DNA of 64,000 nt from Rhodobacter aestuarii (GTDB lineage: Bacteria > Pseudomonadota > Alphaproteobacteria > Rhodobacterales > Rhodobacteraceae). The notes under the pieces are model-generated. The model saw only the letters and a list, made by a program, of their open reading frames with translations. It was not told where the DNA came from and did not search any database. This document shows, piece after piece, positions 57,702 to 64,000 of the stretch. The stretch lies in the NCBI RefSeq assembly GCF_900156655.1, contig NZ_FTOG01000009.1, positions 62,001-126,000 of the forward strand. The letters are read 5' to 3'. Within the stretch, counting starts at the first letter, position 1; each line of letters begins with the position of its first letter. The translations under genes and the position numbers were made by a program.

Positions 57702-57983
57702 GTGAAAACTCTGTTCACGGCGCCGGTTCGCACAACCGTCAAACTGACCGCCCTTTTTGCTGCGACAGCCTTTTTTGCAGGCTGCGGTCCGGGCTCCATG
57801 ATTTTTGGCGAGGGCGGTGACCAATCCGTCACGGGTTCTGCCGGAGCCGCCGCCCAAGCGCGGGCAAAATCGATGGGCACGGGTAAGAACGGGCCGGAAA
57901 CTGAAGACTACACCCCGCCCAGCGATTACACCCCGCCCAGCAACGAATACACCCCTCCCACCGACACTAGCGGCTGGAGCTAA
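57702..57983 (+). CDS. Small lipoprotein with C-terminal YTPP repeats
   Basis: A 93-aa protein from a GTG start with AGGAG 6 nt upstream. Residues 1-28 are a lipoprotein-like signal (FFAGC, C28). The C-terminus has three short repeats of the type DYTPPS/EYTPPT ending SGWS. Proline-rich exposed tails like this can anchor or bridge partners, but nothing is known. No family recognised. The frame is open upstream from 57522 but has no ribosome binding site there. Confidence 0.65.
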   Translation: MKTLFTAPVRTTVKLTALFAATAFFAGCGPGSMIFGEGGDQSVTGSAGAAAQARAKSMGTGKNGPETEDYTPPSDYTPPSNEYTPPTDTSGWS

Positions 57984-57996
57984 CCCATGACTTGCA

Positions 57997-58033
57997 GCGC
58001 ATCAGGTCGACCAAACAGGTCGCCCTGATGCGC
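57997..58033 (+). repeat. Long hairpin after the YTPP-repeat lipoprotein gene
   Basis: A 10-bp perfect stem (GCGCATCAGG at 57997-58006, CCTGATGCGC at 58024-58033) continues after one mismatch into a 5-bp stem (CGACC/GGTCG) with an AAACA loop. It has no T-run and is followed 34 nt later by a classic terminator. It could be the 5' part of a small RNA or a 3' UTR stability element. Confidence 0.65.
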
Positions 58034-58067
58034 GCAGCGACATGGTCGTTTGTTCGTAGCGAGTATA

Positions 58068-58106
58068 GCCCCATCCGATCTGATCGGGTGGGGCGTTTTG
58101 TTTTTT
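58068..58106 (+). terminator. Strong Rho-independent terminator
   Basis: A 12-bp stem (58068-58079 with 58083-58094; one T-G wobble) and a 3-nt loop CTG, followed by GTTTTGTTTTTT. This is the clearest intrinsic terminator in the window. It ends transcription from the lipoprotein gene and insulates the HNH gene behind it. Confidence 0.88.
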
Positions 58107-58221
58107 ATCTTTTCCGTAAACACTCAGACCCAAAATGATCCATCTCCGAGACTATTTTTCGGTGAAGATCGCAAACCAGCTTATAAAGTGGTATATTCCC
58201 GCAAAGAAGGAGGCTGTTGCG

Positions 58222-59067
58222 GTGAAGATCGGCCAAATCGTTCAAAACAATATTCCAGCTATTTTCGCATATTGCGAGGCTCATGACCTTGGCGAGTTTG
58301 CCCGTCTGCAGAACGTCACTTATTCAAAGGTTAATTTCGACATCAATTATCCCTTTTGTACGCCTGTCAGTAAGATCAGTCCCGACGATCACGTGCGTTA
58401 TTGGAAACGCATATACACCGTCCACGGTTTTGCGGTCAGGGTGACCAGCCAATGGTTCAATCCTCCGACAAGCCAAAGCCTACCAAGACTGCGGGCCTAC
58501 TTGGCCGCACATCGCATTCCCTTTGTAGAATTTCCCTTAGAAACGGATGCGATCACGACAGAGCAGGCGCCAGAACGCGCGCCCAAGGGGCGGTATAAAG
58601 GTCATGCCATCGGCAACGCGCAAAACCTATTTGTGCGCAACATCTTAAGTCGATTAGGCCAAGAGACCTTCAATGCCGCGCAATGGCATGATGTTATTAC
58701 AGAATTTGGGGACTGCTGTGCTTACTGCGGAAGCACTGAGAATTTGGTCATAGATCATGCAATCGCCATCAATAAGCTAACGCTTGGCGAGCACCGCCTG
58801 GGCAATCTGGTGCCAGCCTGCCACCGCTGCAACTCAGAAAAGGCAGATCAAGACTTTCGCGACTTTATTGCTGAGGACCCCGCACGCATCGCCGCTATTG
58901 AAGCGCATATGGCCAAGCACGGATATGTCCCACTTGGCACCGATGCGGAGATTTCCAAGATTATTGCGCTTGGACATCAGGAAGTGCGCGACCTAGCGGA
59001 GCGCTATGTCTCCATCATTGATGCCGTGCTTGAAGCCCGCTTGTCCGCCTCAGCTGACGAAGCTTAG
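58222..59067 (+). CDS. HNH endonuclease-type protein, probably acquired
   Basis: A 281-aa protein. The C-terminal half has an HNH/zinc pattern: CAYCG, then DHAIAINK with the catalytic histidine, then NLVPACHRCNSEKAD (about residues 170-230). The N-terminal half (about 1-150) has no recognised domain. Base composition is visibly more AT-rich than the neighbours. The GTG start at 58222 was chosen because AAGGAGG lies 8 nt upstream and TATAAA (58182-58187) and TATATT (58192-58197) suggest a promoter just upstream; an ATG at 58135 without a ribosome binding site would add 29 residues. It is isolated between a strong terminator and purM. A role in phage defence or as a selfish nuclease is inferred only. 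Confidence 0.75.
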   Translation: MKIGQIVQNNIPAIFAYCEAHDLGEFARLQNVTYSKVNFDINYPFCTPVSKISPDDHVRYWKRIYTVHGFAVRVTSQWFNPPTSQSLPRLRAYLAAHRIPFVEFPLETDAITTEQAPERAPKGRYKGHAIGNAQNLFVRNILSRLGQETFNAAQWHDVITEFGDCCAYCGSTENLVIDHAIAINKLTLGEHRLGNLVPACHRCNSEKADQDFRDFIAEDPARIAAIEAHMAKHGYVPLGTDAEISKIIALGHQEVRDLAERYVSIIDAVLEARLSASADEA

Positions 59068-59169
59068 CATCCGTCTTTCGGAAATGCGGCAAGCCGTTGC
59101 GGGATTGGCGGCTTTGCGCTAGGGCTTCGCGCGACGAATCCCCCCGCGACGCACCCCGAGGAGACAGCC

Positions 59170-60216
59170 ATGAGCGAGCGCAAACCCGGCCTGACCTATT
59201 CGCAAGCGGGGGTCGATATCGACGCGGGCAATGCCCTTGTCGAACGCATCAAGCCCGCCGCCAAACGCACCACCCGCCCCGGCACCATGTCGGGCCTTGG
59301 CGGCTTTGGCGCTTTGTTCGACCTCAAAGGCGCGGGCTACCAAGACCCGATCTTGGTCGCCGCCACCGATGGCGTGGGCACCAAGCTGCGCATCGCGATT
59401 GATACCGGCAATGTCGATACGATCGGCATCGACCTTGTGGCGATGTGCGTGAACGACCTTGTCTGCCAAGGCGCCGAGCCGCTGTTCTTTTTGGATTACT
59501 TCGCCACCGGCAAACTGGAGGTCGATCAGGCCGCCCGCATCATCGAAGGTATTGCCGAGGGCTGCGCGCAATCGGGCTGTGCGCTGATTGGCGGCGAAAC
59601 GGCGGAAATGCCGGGCATGTATGCCAAGGATGATTTTGACCTTGCCGGCTTTGCCGTGGGCGCAATGGAACGCGGGGCCGATCTGCCCGCGGGCGTGCAG
59701 GAAGGCGATGTGCTGTTGGGTCTGGCTTCCAATGGCGTGCATTCGAACGGCTATAGCTTCGTGCGCAAAGTGGTGGAACTGTCGGGCCTTGGCTGGGACG
59801 CGGCCTCTCCCTTTGGCGATGGCTCGCTTGGCGAAGCGCTCCTTGCCCCCACCCGGCTTTACGTCAAACAAGCGCTGGCGGCGGTGCGGGCGGGCGGCGT
59901 TCATGCGCTGGCCCATATCACTGGTGGCGGGCTGACCGAGAACCTGCCCCGCGTTTTGCCGGAGGGCATGGGCGCGACCATCGACCTTGGCGCATGGCAA
60001 TTGCCGGGCGTGTTCCGCTGGTTGGCCGAAACCGCGAATATGGAAGAGGCGGAGCTTCTCAAAACCTTCAACTGCGGCATTGGCATGATTTGCGTTGTGG
60101 CGGCAGACCAAGCCGACACGCTCAAAGCGCTTTTGGAAGCCGAGGGTGAAACCGTCACCAAGCTTGGCACCATCACCGCAGGCGCGGGTGTGGCTTACGA
60201 AGGCAAATTGCTGTGA
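59170..60216 (+). CDS. purM: Phosphoribosylformylglycinamidine cyclo-ligase (AIR synthetase)
   Basis: A 348-aa purine biosynthesis enzyme, ATP-dependent closure of FGAM to AIR. Family motifs: [19 protein letters not shown], the [14 protein letters not shown] glycine loop, and [13 protein letters not shown]. Length is normal. It overlaps purN by 4 nt (GTGA). Confidence 0.94.
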   Translation: MSERKPGLTYSQAGVDIDAGNALVERIKPAAKRTTRPGTMSGLGGFGALFDLKGAGYQDPILVAATDGVGTKLRIAIDTGNVDTIGIDLVAMCVNDLVCQGAEPLFFLDYFATGKLEVDQAARIIEGIAEGCAQSGCALIGGETAEMPGMYAKDDFDLAGFAVGAMERGADLPAGVQEGDVLLGLASNGVHSNGYSFVRKVVELSGLGWDAASPFGDGSLGEALLAPTRLYVKQALAAVRAGGVHALAHITGGGLTENLPRVLPEGMGATIDLGAWQLPGVFRWLAETANMEEAELLKTFNCGIGMICVVAADQADTLKALLEAEGETVTKLGTITAGAGVAYEGKLL

Positions 60217-60803
60217 AACGCGTTGCCATCCTCATCTCGGGGGGCGGCTCGAACATGCTGCGCCTTGTCGAGGACATGAAGACCCTTGCCTATGCCAAAC
60301 CGGTTCTGGTCGCCTCAAATGACCCGAGCGCGGGCGGCATCGAGAAAGCCGCGCGCAAAGGCGTGCCGACAGCGGTGATCGACCATCGCCCCTTTGGCAA
60401 AGACCGCGCGGCCTTTGAGGCGGAACTTTTGAAGCCGATCTTGGCCGCCAAGCCCGATGTGGTTTGTCTCGCAGGCTTTATGCGGGTGCTGACGCCCGAT
60501 TTCGTCAAAGAATTTGAGGGGCGGATGCTCAACATCCACCCCTCGCTTTTGCCGAAATATCCGGGGCTGCACACGCATCAACGCGCGCTCGACGCAGGCG
60601 ATGCGGAAGCAGGCTGCACCGTGCATGAGGTGACGCCGGTTTTGGATGATGGGCCGATTTTGGGCCAAGCGCGGGTGCCGGTGCAGGCGGGCGACAATGC
60701 CGAAACATTGGCCGCGCGGGTGCTTGGTCAAGAGCACGCGCTTTACCCCGCCGTGCTGCGCCGCTTCCTCGCGGGCAATCGCGAACCGCTGTTTTTGGCC
60801 TAA
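60213..60803 (+). CDS. purN: Phosphoribosylglycinamide formyltransferase
   Basis: A 196-aa folate-dependent enzyme that formylates GAR. Visible motifs: ISGGGSNM near the start, the active-site [18 protein letters not shown], and [12 protein letters not shown]. The start is GTG in a GTGA overlap with purM, so the two are coupled; the same pair is adjacent in many bacteria. Confidence 0.94.
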   Translation: MKRVAILISGGGSNMLRLVEDMKTLAYAKPVLVASNDPSAGGIEKAARKGVPTAVIDHRPFGKDRAAFEAELLKPILAAKPDVVCLAGFMRVLTPDFVKEFEGRMLNIHPSLLPKYPGLHTHQRALDAGDAEAGCTVHEVTPVLDDGPILGQARVPVQAGDNAETLAARVLGQEHALYPAVLRRFLAGNREPLFLA

Positions 60804-60914
60804 GCGCGGGCCAAAACCGCCCCAAACACAGCGAATCCGCACTTTCCTTTAGGCCGCGCAGCGCTTAAGGGAATTGCATTCAGGCGGGATGACCCCGCGA
60901 AAGAGAGGGCGCGA

Positions 60915-62069
60915 ATGCACACGATCACCACCACCGAAGCCTTGGCCGAGTTTTGCGCCCGTGCGAAAGACGCGCCCTATGTAACGCTCGATACAGAGTT
61001 TTTGCGCGAGCGCACATATTGGTCGAAGCTGTGCCTTGTGCAAATGGCGCTGCCCGGCAAAGAGGGCGACGCGGTGCTGGTCGACCCGCTCTCGGACGGG
61101 CTTTCGCTTGAGCCGCTTTACGACCTCTTCCGCCATGAGGCGACGGTGAAGGTCTTCCATGCGGCGCGCCAAGACCTAGAGATTTTCTTCACTGAAGCCA
61201 AAGTCTTCCCGCATCCGCTGTTTGACACCCAAGTCGCGGCGATGGTGTGCGGCTTTGGCGAGCAGGTGGGCTATGAGACGCTGGTGAAAAAGATCGCCAA
61301 GCAATCGCTCGATAAAACCTCGCGTTTCACAGATTGGTCGCGCCGCCCGCTGACCGAGGCGCAAAAGAATTACGCGATCGCCGATGTGACCCATTTGCGG
61401 GTGATCTACGAATTCCTGTCCAAGGAACTGTCGAAATCGGGCCGCGAAAGCTGGGTTGAGGAAGAAGAAGCGATCCTTCTGAACCCCGAAACCTATATCA
61501 ACCGCCCGGAAGAGGCTTGGATGCGGGTGAAAACGCGCACCAATTCGGGGCGTTTCATGGCCGTGGTGCGCGAATTGGCTAAATTCCGCGAAGGCTTTGC
61601 GCAGGCCAAGAACATTCCGCGCTCGCGCATTTTCAAAGATGATGCGCTCCTTGAACTGGCCTCGACCAAGCCCACCTCGATGGAAGAGCTTGGCAAATCA
61701 CGGCTTTTGCTGCGTGAAGCCCGGCGCGGCGAGATTGCCGAAGGGATCATCACCGCTGTGAAAGCGGGTCTTGAGGTGAAGCCCGAAGACTTCCCCCGCA
61801 CCGACAGCGAAGAGGCGCAACTGCAGGTCAATACCGCTTTGGCCGATTTGCTGCGCGTGCTTTTGAAGGCGAAATCGGAACAGGCGGGCGTGGCGGCGAA
61901 GCTGATTGCCACCGCTTCGGACCTGGACCGGATCGCCGCGGGCAAGCGCGATGTGGCCGCGCTTTCGGGCTGGCGCAAAGAAGTTTTCGGCATCGACGCG
62001 CTGCGCTTGGCGGCGGGCGAAATTGCGCTGACCGCTGCGGGCGGCGCGGTTCGGGTCGTCCAAGTCTGA
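60915..62069 (+). CDS. rnd: Ribonuclease D
   Basis: A 384-aa 3'-5' exoribonuclease for tRNA 3' maturation. DEDD exonuclease motifs: Exo I VTLDTEFLRE, Exo II FHAARQDLEI, Exo III YAIADVTHLRVIYEFL, plus an HRDC-type helical part after about residue 205. It stands alone after purN with a 111-nt gap. Length is normal. Confidence 0.92.
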   Translation: MHTITTTEALAEFCARAKDAPYVTLDTEFLRERTYWSKLCLVQMALPGKEGDAVLVDPLSDGLSLEPLYDLFRHEATVKVFHAARQDLEIFFTEAKVFPHPLFDTQVAAMVCGFGEQVGYETLVKKIAKQSLDKTSRFTDWSRRPLTEAQKNYAIADVTHLRVIYEFLSKELSKSGRESWVEEEEAILLNPETYINRPEEAWMRVKTRTNSGRFMAVVRELAKFREGFAQAKNIPRSRIFKDDALLELASTKPTSMEELGKSRLLLREARRGEIAEGIITAVKAGLEVKPEDFPRTDSEEAQLQVNTALADLLRVLLKAKSEQAGVAAKLIATASDLDRIAAGKRDVAALSGWRKEVFGIDALRLAAGEIALTAAGGAVRVVQV

Positions 62070-62228
62070 GCGCCCTAAGTGGCGCGGGCGATCCGCCCGG
62101 CCGCGCCAGCTCGCACAAACCCCGCATATCTTGCAGGCAAAACCGCGTTTTTGCGCGGCAGGTCTGCGCTTTTTCACGCGCACTTGGCACGGCATTCGCA
62201 TTCCGCACCGGCGCGACGGTTCGCGGGC

Positions 62229-62256
62229 TTTACCTTGCGCCTAGATACCTTATATA
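62229..62256 (+). promoter_or_regulatory. Weak candidate promoter of sufT
   Basis: TTTACC (62229-62234) and TATATA (62251-62256) are 16 nt apart, about 28 nt before the sufT start. Both boxes are partial matches. The surrounding ATAAATG-rich stretch is the most AT-rich part of this 214-nt gap. Confidence 0.3.
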
Positions 62257-62283
62257 AATGCTTGGATTTTGCAGGGATGACCC

Positions 62284-62649
62284 ATGACCACCGATGCGCA
62301 ACCGCTTCCCGAGGGAACGCCGCTGATTGCCCCTTCCGATCTTGACCATCCGCTTTACGATGCGGTGGTTGATGCCTGCCGCACCGTTTATGACCCGGAA
62401 ATTCCGGTCAATATCTATGATCTTGGCCTGATCTATACGATCAAGATCGGCGATGATGGCGTGGTGAAGATCATCATGACGCTGACCGCACCGGGCTGCC
62501 CGGTGGCGGGCGAGATGCCGCAATGGGTGGTGGATGCGGTCGAGGCGCTTGATGGCGTGCAGCGCTGCGAGATTGACATGACCTTCGATCCGGCTTGGGG
62601 CATGGATATGATGTCCGAAGAAGCCCGGCTGGAACTCGGCTTCATGTAA
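62284..62649 (+). CDS. sufT: SufT / MIP18-family Fe-S assembly protein (DUF59)
   Basis: A 121-aa protein that helps mature Fe-S proteins, especially under iron limitation. The family motif DPEIPVNIYDLGLIYTI is followed by the conserved cysteine in TLTAPGCPVAGEMPQWV. Length is normal. It lies among Fe-S related genes: sufE upstream (56302) and an A-type carrier downstream (63880). Confidence 0.9.
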   Translation: MTTDAQPLPEGTPLIAPSDLDHPLYDAVVDACRTVYDPEIPVNIYDLGLIYTIKIGDDGVVKIIMTLTAPGCPVAGEMPQWVVDAVEALDGVQRCEIDMTFDPAWGMDMMSEEARLELGFM

Positions 62650-62721
62650 GCTTTGCCCTTGTCGCAGCGGCCCGCGCGCCTACCCTAGGGTCCAAAGATA
62701 CCGCTGTCTGACGAGGGTTTC

Positions 62722-63795
62722 ATGACCGACACGCTGTTTTCGCCCGGGCAATTGGGCGAAATTTCCATTGCCAACCGCCTTGTGATGGCGCCGCTCACCC
62801 GCAACCGCGCGCCGAACCGTGTGCCCACCGATTTGATGGTGGAGTATTACCGCCAGCGCGCGACGGCGGGGTTGATTGTGACCGAGGGCGCGCAAATTTC
62901 GCCCGTGGCGCAAGGCTATGCTTGGACGCCGGGCATTCACACCGAAGAACAGGCCGAGGGCTGGGCCAAGGTCACATCGGCGGTGCATGCGGCGGGCGGC
63001 AAAATCGTCATACAGCTGTGGCATGTGGGCCGCGTCTCGCACCCAAGCATTATTGACGGCGCAACGCCCGTGGCCCCCTCGGCGCTTTCCGCCGCGGCCA
63101 AAACCTTTGACGGCACAGGCTTTGTGGAAACCGCCCTGCCCCGCGAAATGAGCGCGGAAGACATTGAGCGCACCTTCCTTGATTACGCCCATGCCGGTCA
63201 ATTGGCCAAGCAAGCGGGCTTTGACGGGGTCGAGTTGCATGCCGCCAATGGCTATCTGATCGACCAATTCCTGCGCGATAGCTCCAACACCCGCACCGAT
63301 GATTGGGGCGGTTCGATCGCCAACCGCTGCCGCTTTTTGCTGGGCGCGGTGGATGCGCTGACGGGCGTTTGGGGGCCGGGGCGCGTTGGCGTGCGGCTTT
63401 CGCCCTATTCCAACGCCAATAACGTGGGGCTCGACAGCCATACGTTGGAGCTTTTCGGCCATGCGATTGGGCAACTTAACGCCCGCCCGCTTGCTTTCGT
63501 GCATATGGTCGAGGGCCAAACCGGCGGCGCGCGTGATTGGCCCGCAGGCGAATTGGAAAAGCTGCGCGCAATGGTGGCGGCCCCCTATATCGCCAACAAT
63601 GGCTACAGCCGGGATATGGCGCTGGATGCGGTGCGCAGCGGTGCGGCGACCGCGGTAGCCTTTGGCAAGGCCTTCATCTCCAACCCCGATCTGCCTGCAC
63701 GGCTGCAGCGCGACGCGCCGCTGACCCCGCCGAAGGTAGAGCTCTTCTACGGCGGCGGGGCCGAGGGCTATACCGACTACCCAACGCTTCGCTAA
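62722..63795 (+). CDS. NADH:flavin oxidoreductase, old yellow enzyme family
   Basis: A 357-aa FMN-dependent ene-reductase with a TIM-barrel fold, similar to NemA. Motifs: MAPLTRNRAPNRVPTDLMVEY near the start (split), IQLWHVGRVSHPS, and the active-site stretch LHAANGYLIDQFL with His and Asn, followed by RTDDWGGSIANRCRF. Substrates of the family are electrophilic alkenes, nitroesters and N-ethylmaleimide; the physiological one is unknown. Length is normal. Confidence 0.9.
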   Translation: MTDTLFSPGQLGEISIANRLVMAPLTRNRAPNRVPTDLMVEYYRQRATAGLIVTEGAQISPVAQGYAWTPGIHTEEQAEGWAKVTSAVHAAGGKIVIQLWHVGRVSHPSIIDGATPVAPSALSAAAKTFDGTGFVETALPREMSAEDIERTFLDYAHAGQLAKQAGFDGVELHAANGYLIDQFLRDSSNTRTDDWGGSIANRCRFLLGAVDALTGVWGPGRVGVRLSPYSNANNVGLDSHTLELFGHAIGQLNARPLAFVHMVEGQTGGARDWPAGELEKLRAMVAAPYIANNGYSRDMALDAVRSGAATAVAFGKAFISNPDLPARLQRDAPLTPPKVELFYGGGAEGYTDYPTLR

Positions 63796-63806
63796 AGCCA
63801 AACCAC

Positions 63807-63833
63807 GCGGGGCGCCTTGCGAGCGCGCCCCGC
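63807..63833 (+). terminator. Hairpin after the old yellow enzyme gene
   Basis: A perfect 9-bp stem (GCGGGGCGC at 63807-63815 with GCGCCCCGC at 63825-63833) and a 9-nt loop, followed by AAAACC on the plus strand. The T-run is missing, so it may be weak, Rho-assisted or mainly a stability element. Confidence 0.5.
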
Positions 63834-63879
63834 AAAACCTATATTTGTAAAAACAGCTTTCGCTCTAAGGAGCCGCCCC

Positions 63880-64000
63880 ATGTTCGCCATTCCCGGCCAA
63901 GCCCCCGTTACCCTCACCCCTGCTGCCGTCACCCAAATCGCCGCCCTGATGGCGCGCGAGGGCGCGGCAGGCTTTCGCATTGGTGTAAAAAAGGGCGGCT
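63880..64000 (+). CDS. A-type Fe-S carrier protein (SufA/IscA/ErpA family), 5' part
   Basis: Forty residues are visible before the window ends: MFAIPGQAPVTLTPAAVTQI... followed by GFRIGVKKGGC-like sequence. The pattern ALT-type N-terminus, LTPAAVTQIAALM and RIGVKKGG precedes the first conserved cysteine of HesB/IscA proteins. A strong AAGGAG ribosome binding site lies 8 nt before the ATG. In Rhodobacteraceae an A-type carrier gene often closes the suf cluster; here it follows an unrelated oxidoreductase. Confidence 0.75.
   Translation, partial: MFAIPGQAPVTLTPAAVTQIAALMAREGAAGFRIGVKKGG

Noticed and set aside
59103-59169. purM promoter from TTGCGG (59097) with a 17-nt spacer
   Set aside because: The matching -10 (TAGGGC) is too poor to support it.

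Overview
The window reads as chromosomal DNA of a GC-rich alphaproteobacterium of the Rhodobacteraceae, close to Rhodobacter sensu lato. The evidence is the codon usage, a complete 14-subunit complex I (nuo) operon with extra small genes between the subunits as in Rhodobacter capsulatus, a NuoE with a long Pro/Ala/Lys tail ending in a helix-hairpin-helix-like domain, a nuoN-birA-coaX-rnj tail, zinc-independent FolE2 and MetZ. I saw no tRNA, rRNA, CRISPR array, insertion sequence or prophage. One gene, the HNH nuclease at 58222-59067, looks acquired.

Layout: (1) 1-4711, minus strand: peptide/nickel-type ABC transporter (solute-binding protein, two permeases, ATPase, start of a second ATPase), with an 11-bp stem-loop after the binding-protein gene and a perfect palindrome upstream. 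(2) 4712-12421: a short EF-G paralogue (minus), metZ, a lipoprotein, folE2 and a UvrD/PcrA helicase (plus). (3) 12507-34351, minus strand: one very long set of co-oriented, mostly overlapping genes, transcribed nuoA-B-C-D-E-x-F-x-x-x-x-G-x-H-x-I-x-J-K-L-M-N-birA-coaX-rnj, where x marks eight accessory genes. Six of the eight encode exported or membrane proteins. (4) 34627-42228, minus strand: leucine/isovalerate catabolism (liuA, an LprI-like gene, liuB, liuD, a GST, HMG-CoA lyase, enoyl-CoA hydratase), with a promoter and inverted-repeat operator at 42262-42305. (5) 42462-48267: a phosphorelay locus with a NarL-type response regulator, a secreted cysteine-free molybdopterin-fold-like protein, a hybrid kinase with REC and HPt domains, and a protein with a degenerate receiver. 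(6) 48264-55440: DegT aminotransferase, MFS exporter and gph (minus), diverging from glmU-glmS-AlkD-like (plus). (7) 55445-64000: GATase class I hydrolase, SufE, two small lipoproteins, tandem hairpins, the HNH gene, purM-purN, rnd, sufT, an old-yellow-enzyme oxidoreductase and the start of an A-type Fe-S carrier.

How it fits together: complex I oxidises NADH and exports protons. Its accessory genes are translationally coupled to the subunits, and four of them encode exported proteins that share one layout of two late cysteines, so an envelope-side assembly or redox role is the most interesting open question. The liu operon would feed acetyl-CoA and acetoacetate into central metabolism. The phosphorelay locus looks like a self-contained envelope-signal to transcription pathway. 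glmU, glmS and gph serve cell-wall precursor supply and phosphoglycolate salvage.

The commonest gene junctions are 1-nt overlaps (TGATG or TAATG) and 4-nt overlaps (ATGA or GTGA); 8-nt overlaps occur four times. Functional names are inferred from sequence motifs and family knowledge; no database search was run.
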